A stretch of 6,383 nucleotides of DNA from Pseudomonadota bacterium (GTDB taxonomy: Bacteria > Desulfobacterota > Desulfovibrionia > Desulfovibrionales > Desulfovibrionaceae). This document shows positions 5,282 to 6,383 of the stretch, piece after piece. A program made the position numbers and the translations under genes. Every line of letters starts with the position of its first letter. Positions within the stretch are counted from its first letter, which is position 1. The DNA lies in the NCBI GenBank assembly GCA_023417745.1, contig JAEZEM010000373.1, forward strand, positions 1 to 6,383, given 5' to 3'. The notes beneath the pieces were generated by a model, which made no database searches, was not told where the DNA came from, and saw nothing but the letters and a program-made list of their open reading frames with translations.

Positions 5282-5668
5282 TCAGGGGTCGAGTCCGAGC
5301 AGTTCCTTGGCCACCTTGAGCACTTCGTCGGGATCGAAAGGTTTGGTCATGTAGCGGCTGGCCCCGAGTTCCAGCCCTTGGCGGCGGTCGACTTCCTGGC
5401 CCTTGGCGGTCAGGAGCACGATGCCGATGCCGGTGACGTCAGGGTCTTCCTTGACGCGCTGGCAGACCTCGTAGCCGTTGAGCTTGGGCATCATGATGTC
5501 GAGGAAGACGACGTCGGGCTTGCGGGATTTGATCAGTCCCAGCCCCTCTTCGCCGTTCTGGGCGGACAGGATCTCCACGCCGAAATCTTCTTCAAGCTCT
5601 TCCAGCGTCTGCTCCAGGAGCATACGGATATGGACCTCATCATCCACGATGAGAATCGTTCCGGGCAT
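5282..5668 (-). CDS. Single-domain response regulator (CheY-like receiver)
   Basis: This 128-residue protein is a lone receiver domain without an output domain. It has the acidic pocket Asp9-Asp10-Glu11 (ILIVDDE), the phosphoacceptor Asp57 (VVFLDIMMPKLNG), Thr87 (VLLTAKG) and Lys109 (MTKPFDPDEVL). All residues needed for phosphotransfer are present, so it should be phosphorylated by a histidine kinase encoded elsewhere and act through protein contacts. The start is set by AAAGGAG six bases upstream of the ATG at 5668; an upstream extension of the frame has no support. The HD-GYP gene follows 22 bases after its stop, which points to a role in controlling cyclic-di-GMP breakdown. Its own promoter and the preceding terminator make it the first gene of a two-gene operon. 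Confidence 0.93.
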   Translation of the reverse strand: MPGTILIVDDEVHIRMLLEQTLEELEEDFGVEILSAQNGEEGLGLIKSRKPDVVFLDIMMPKLNGYEVCQRVKEDPDVTGIGIVLLTAKGQEVDRRQGLELGASRYMTKPFDPDEVLKVAKELLGLDP

Positions 5669-5702
5669 GACCGTCTCCTTTGGGTGGCGCCAACCAACCC
5701 GA

Positions 5703-5731
5703 ATGGTAGTCAATGCCCAAGCCGAAGGCAA
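5703..5731 (-). promoter_or_regulatory. Predicted promoter of the receiver/HD-GYP operon
   Basis: On the minus strand a -35-like TTGCCT (5726-5731) and a -10-like TACCAT (5703-5708) are separated by exactly 17 bases. Transcription would begin near 5696, about 28 bases before the receiver start codon. The element lies just downstream of the terminator of the preceding gene, which supports an independent operon. Confidence 0.5.
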
Positions 5732-5753
5732 GGACACACGGGCATTTGCGCAT

Positions 5754-5781
5754 AAAAAACCGAAGACGACGACCGCTTCGG
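5754..5781 (-). terminator. Rho-independent terminator after the HesB-like gene
   Basis: Read on the minus strand, CCGAAG and CTTCGG form a 6-bp stem with a 10-base loop, followed by six T residues (5759 down to 5754). It starts 9 bases after the HesB-like stop codon and separates that gene from the receiver operon. Confidence 0.8.
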
Positions 5782-5790
5782 GGTCAGGCG

Positions 5791-6126
5791 TCAGTGATGG
5801 GAGCCGCAGGCCCCGCCGCAGTTGCCGCCGGACCCGGAAAAATCCAGGCGCGAATGGATGACGAAACCTTGCGGGTCGCAGTCCACGGTGACCGGCGCGG
5901 CCTGGTCGCACAACAGCCGGGCCATGCACAGGGCATGGCCGGCCAGGGTCACGACGACGTCGGCGTCCGTGGCCGCATCCGGGGCCAGATCGAGCCGGGG
6001 GCCGGAGGCGTGCATGAAAGACAAAAAGATGCGGAGTTGCGGCCGGGCCGCGCCCGGGAAAAGACCATCCAGGGCCTGGCGGGCAGCCTCGGTCAGAAGG
6101 ATGGGGGAAATGGCGGCAGACTCCAT
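5791..6126 (-). CDS. HesB/IscA-like protein lacking the first conserved cysteine
   Basis: This 111-residue protein resembles the small HesB-like (seleno)protein group, relatives of A-type iron-sulfur carriers. It has the LTEAARQALDGLF opening (11-23), SGPRLDLAPD (41-50), the AAPVTVDCDPQGFVIHSRLDF stretch (76-96) and a Cys-containing end, GGNCGGACGSHH (Cys103, Cys107). In A-type carriers three cysteines hold the cluster or iron. Here the first one, expected just before SGPRL, is Ala40. Extra cysteines occur at 67, 73 and 83, and a His pair ends the chain. Metal or cluster binding is therefore altered or uses other residues (inference). The start at 6126 has no good ribosome binding site, and the predicted promoter would place transcription at or next to the ATG. 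It follows a paralogue and is separated from it by a strong terminator. Confidence 0.75.
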   Translation of the reverse strand: MESAAISPILLTEAARQALDGLFPGAARPQLRIFLSFMHASGPRLDLAPDAATDADVVVTLAGHALCMARLLCDQAAPVTVDCDPQGFVIHSRLDFSGSGGNCGGACGSHH

Positions 6127-6132
6127 AAGCGT

Positions 6133-6161
6133 GACTTACGTTTCCCTGGAGCGACTGTCAA
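6133..6161 (-). promoter_or_regulatory. Possible promoter of the HesB-like gene
   Basis: On the minus strand a perfect -35 box TTGACA (6156-6161) is followed after 17 bases by TAAGTC (6133-6138), a poor -10. It sits between the upstream terminator and the start codon, where a promoter is required. The -10 ends 6 bases before the ATG, which would give a leaderless or nearly leaderless transcript. Confidence 0.4.
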
Positions 6162-6180
6162 CCGGCCAAGGACATTGAAG

Positions 6181-6204
6181 AAAAAAGGCCGGCTGAAGCC
6201 GGCC
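6181..6204 (-). terminator. Strong rho-independent terminator after the upstream HesB-like gene
   Basis: Read on the minus strand, GGCCGGC and GCCGGCC form a perfect 7-bp GC stem (6204-6198 with 6193-6187) with the 4-base loop TTCA, followed by six T residues (6186-6181). It lies 35 bases after the stop of the partial gene. Confidence 0.92.
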
Positions 6205-6239
6205 TGCAAACACGGTTTTTTAAGGGAGAAGCGCGACAA

Positions 6240-6383
6240 TCAGGAGCAGGAGCCGCCGCCGCAACCGCCGGAACCGCCGCCGCAACCCCCCGAACCGCAG
6301 GAGCCGCCGCCAAGCTGCAGGCTTGATTTCACGGTGAATCCGTAGTCGGTCATGTCGATGTCGATGGGGCTGGCCATGGCCGC
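6240..6383 (-). CDS. HesB/IscA-like protein with Gly/Cys-rich tail (partial, 5' end outside the window)
   Basis: Only the last 47 residues are in the window. The stretch ASPIDIDMTDYGFTVKSSL aligns closely with AAPVTVDCDPQGFVIHSRL of the next gene, so the two are paralogues in the HesB-like (seleno)protein group. The Met at fragment position 3 is probably internal, because the alignment starts before it. The tail after SSLQL has only Gly, Ser and Cys (23 residues, four Cys), whereas A-type carriers normally end in a short Cys-Gly-Cys motif. Such a tail could hold a metal or an iron-sulfur cluster, but that is not shown. A strong terminator follows. Whether the upstream part keeps the first Cys (or has Sec) cannot be seen. 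Confidence 0.8.
   Translation of the reverse strand, partial: AAMASPIDIDMTDYGFTVKSSLQLGGGSCGSGGCGGGSGGCGGGSCS
6253..6287. repeat. 21-base repeat encoding the Gly/Cys tail
   Basis: The 14-base unit CCGCCGCCGCAACC occurs at 6253-6266 and again at 6274-6287, a period of 21 bases or seven codons. It is in frame with the partial HesB-like gene and encodes a Gly-Gly-Cys-Gly-Gly-type repeat. A further related GCCGCCGCC occurs at 6303-6311. Confidence 0.6.

Noticed and set aside
3611..5319. Long open frames on both strands across the HD-GYP gene
   Set aside because: They are shadows of the HD-GYP gene, rich in Arg/Pro/Gly with no domain.
6250..6311. CCG/GCC-rich repeat considered as a CRISPR-like array
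   Set aside because: The repeat is short, lacks spacers and is in frame with a Gly/Cys-coding tail.

Overview
The window looks like a piece of a high-GC proteobacterial chromosome, most plausibly a sulfate-reducing member of the Desulfovibrio group. That placement is an inference. It rests on the tandem small HesB/IscA-like proteins with Cys/Gly-rich tails, a free-standing receiver gene next to a GAF/HD-GYP gene, and very GC-rich coding sequence on the right-hand side. No phylogenetic test could be run.

Left part (1-1500): a complete tRNA-Asn(GUU) with its own terminator is followed by a toxin-antitoxin operon. This pairs an AbrB/MazE-type antitoxin with a Doc-type Fic toxin, and a palindromic candidate operator overlaps the promoter. 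After about 310 bases in which I see no gene comes a 67-residue minus-strand protein of unknown function.

Centre (1500-3540): this is the most interesting part, a quorum-sensing pair. An AT-rich promoter region leads into an acyl-homoserine-lactone synthase gene of the LuxI family on the plus strand. It is convergent with, and overlaps by 80 bases, a LuxR-type regulator gene on the minus strand. The luxI start codon lies inside a perfect 11-bp inverted repeat whose 9-base loop carries the Shine-Dalgarno sequence. This looks like a translational control hairpin, and a possible three-codon leader ORF lies within its 5' arm. The luxR gene is visibly less GC-rich than the right-hand genes, which suggests the locus may have been acquired.

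Right part (3541-6383): everything is on the minus strand. A single-domain response regulator and a GAF/HD-GYP protein (predicted cyclic-di-GMP phosphodiesterase) form a two-gene operon with its own promoter. Upstream of them lie two paralogous HesB/IscA-like proteins, each followed by a rho-independent terminator. The complete one has Ala where the family's first conserved Cys (or Sec) sits. The other, cut by the window edge, ends in a Gly/Ser/Cys repeat tail.

How the genes may work together: LuxI would make an acyl-HSL and LuxR would read it. The receiver and HD-GYP pair would turn a kinase signal into cyclic-di-GMP breakdown. Adjacency alone suggests a possible link between the two circuits. 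The toxin-antitoxin pair and the HesB-like genes look like separate units.
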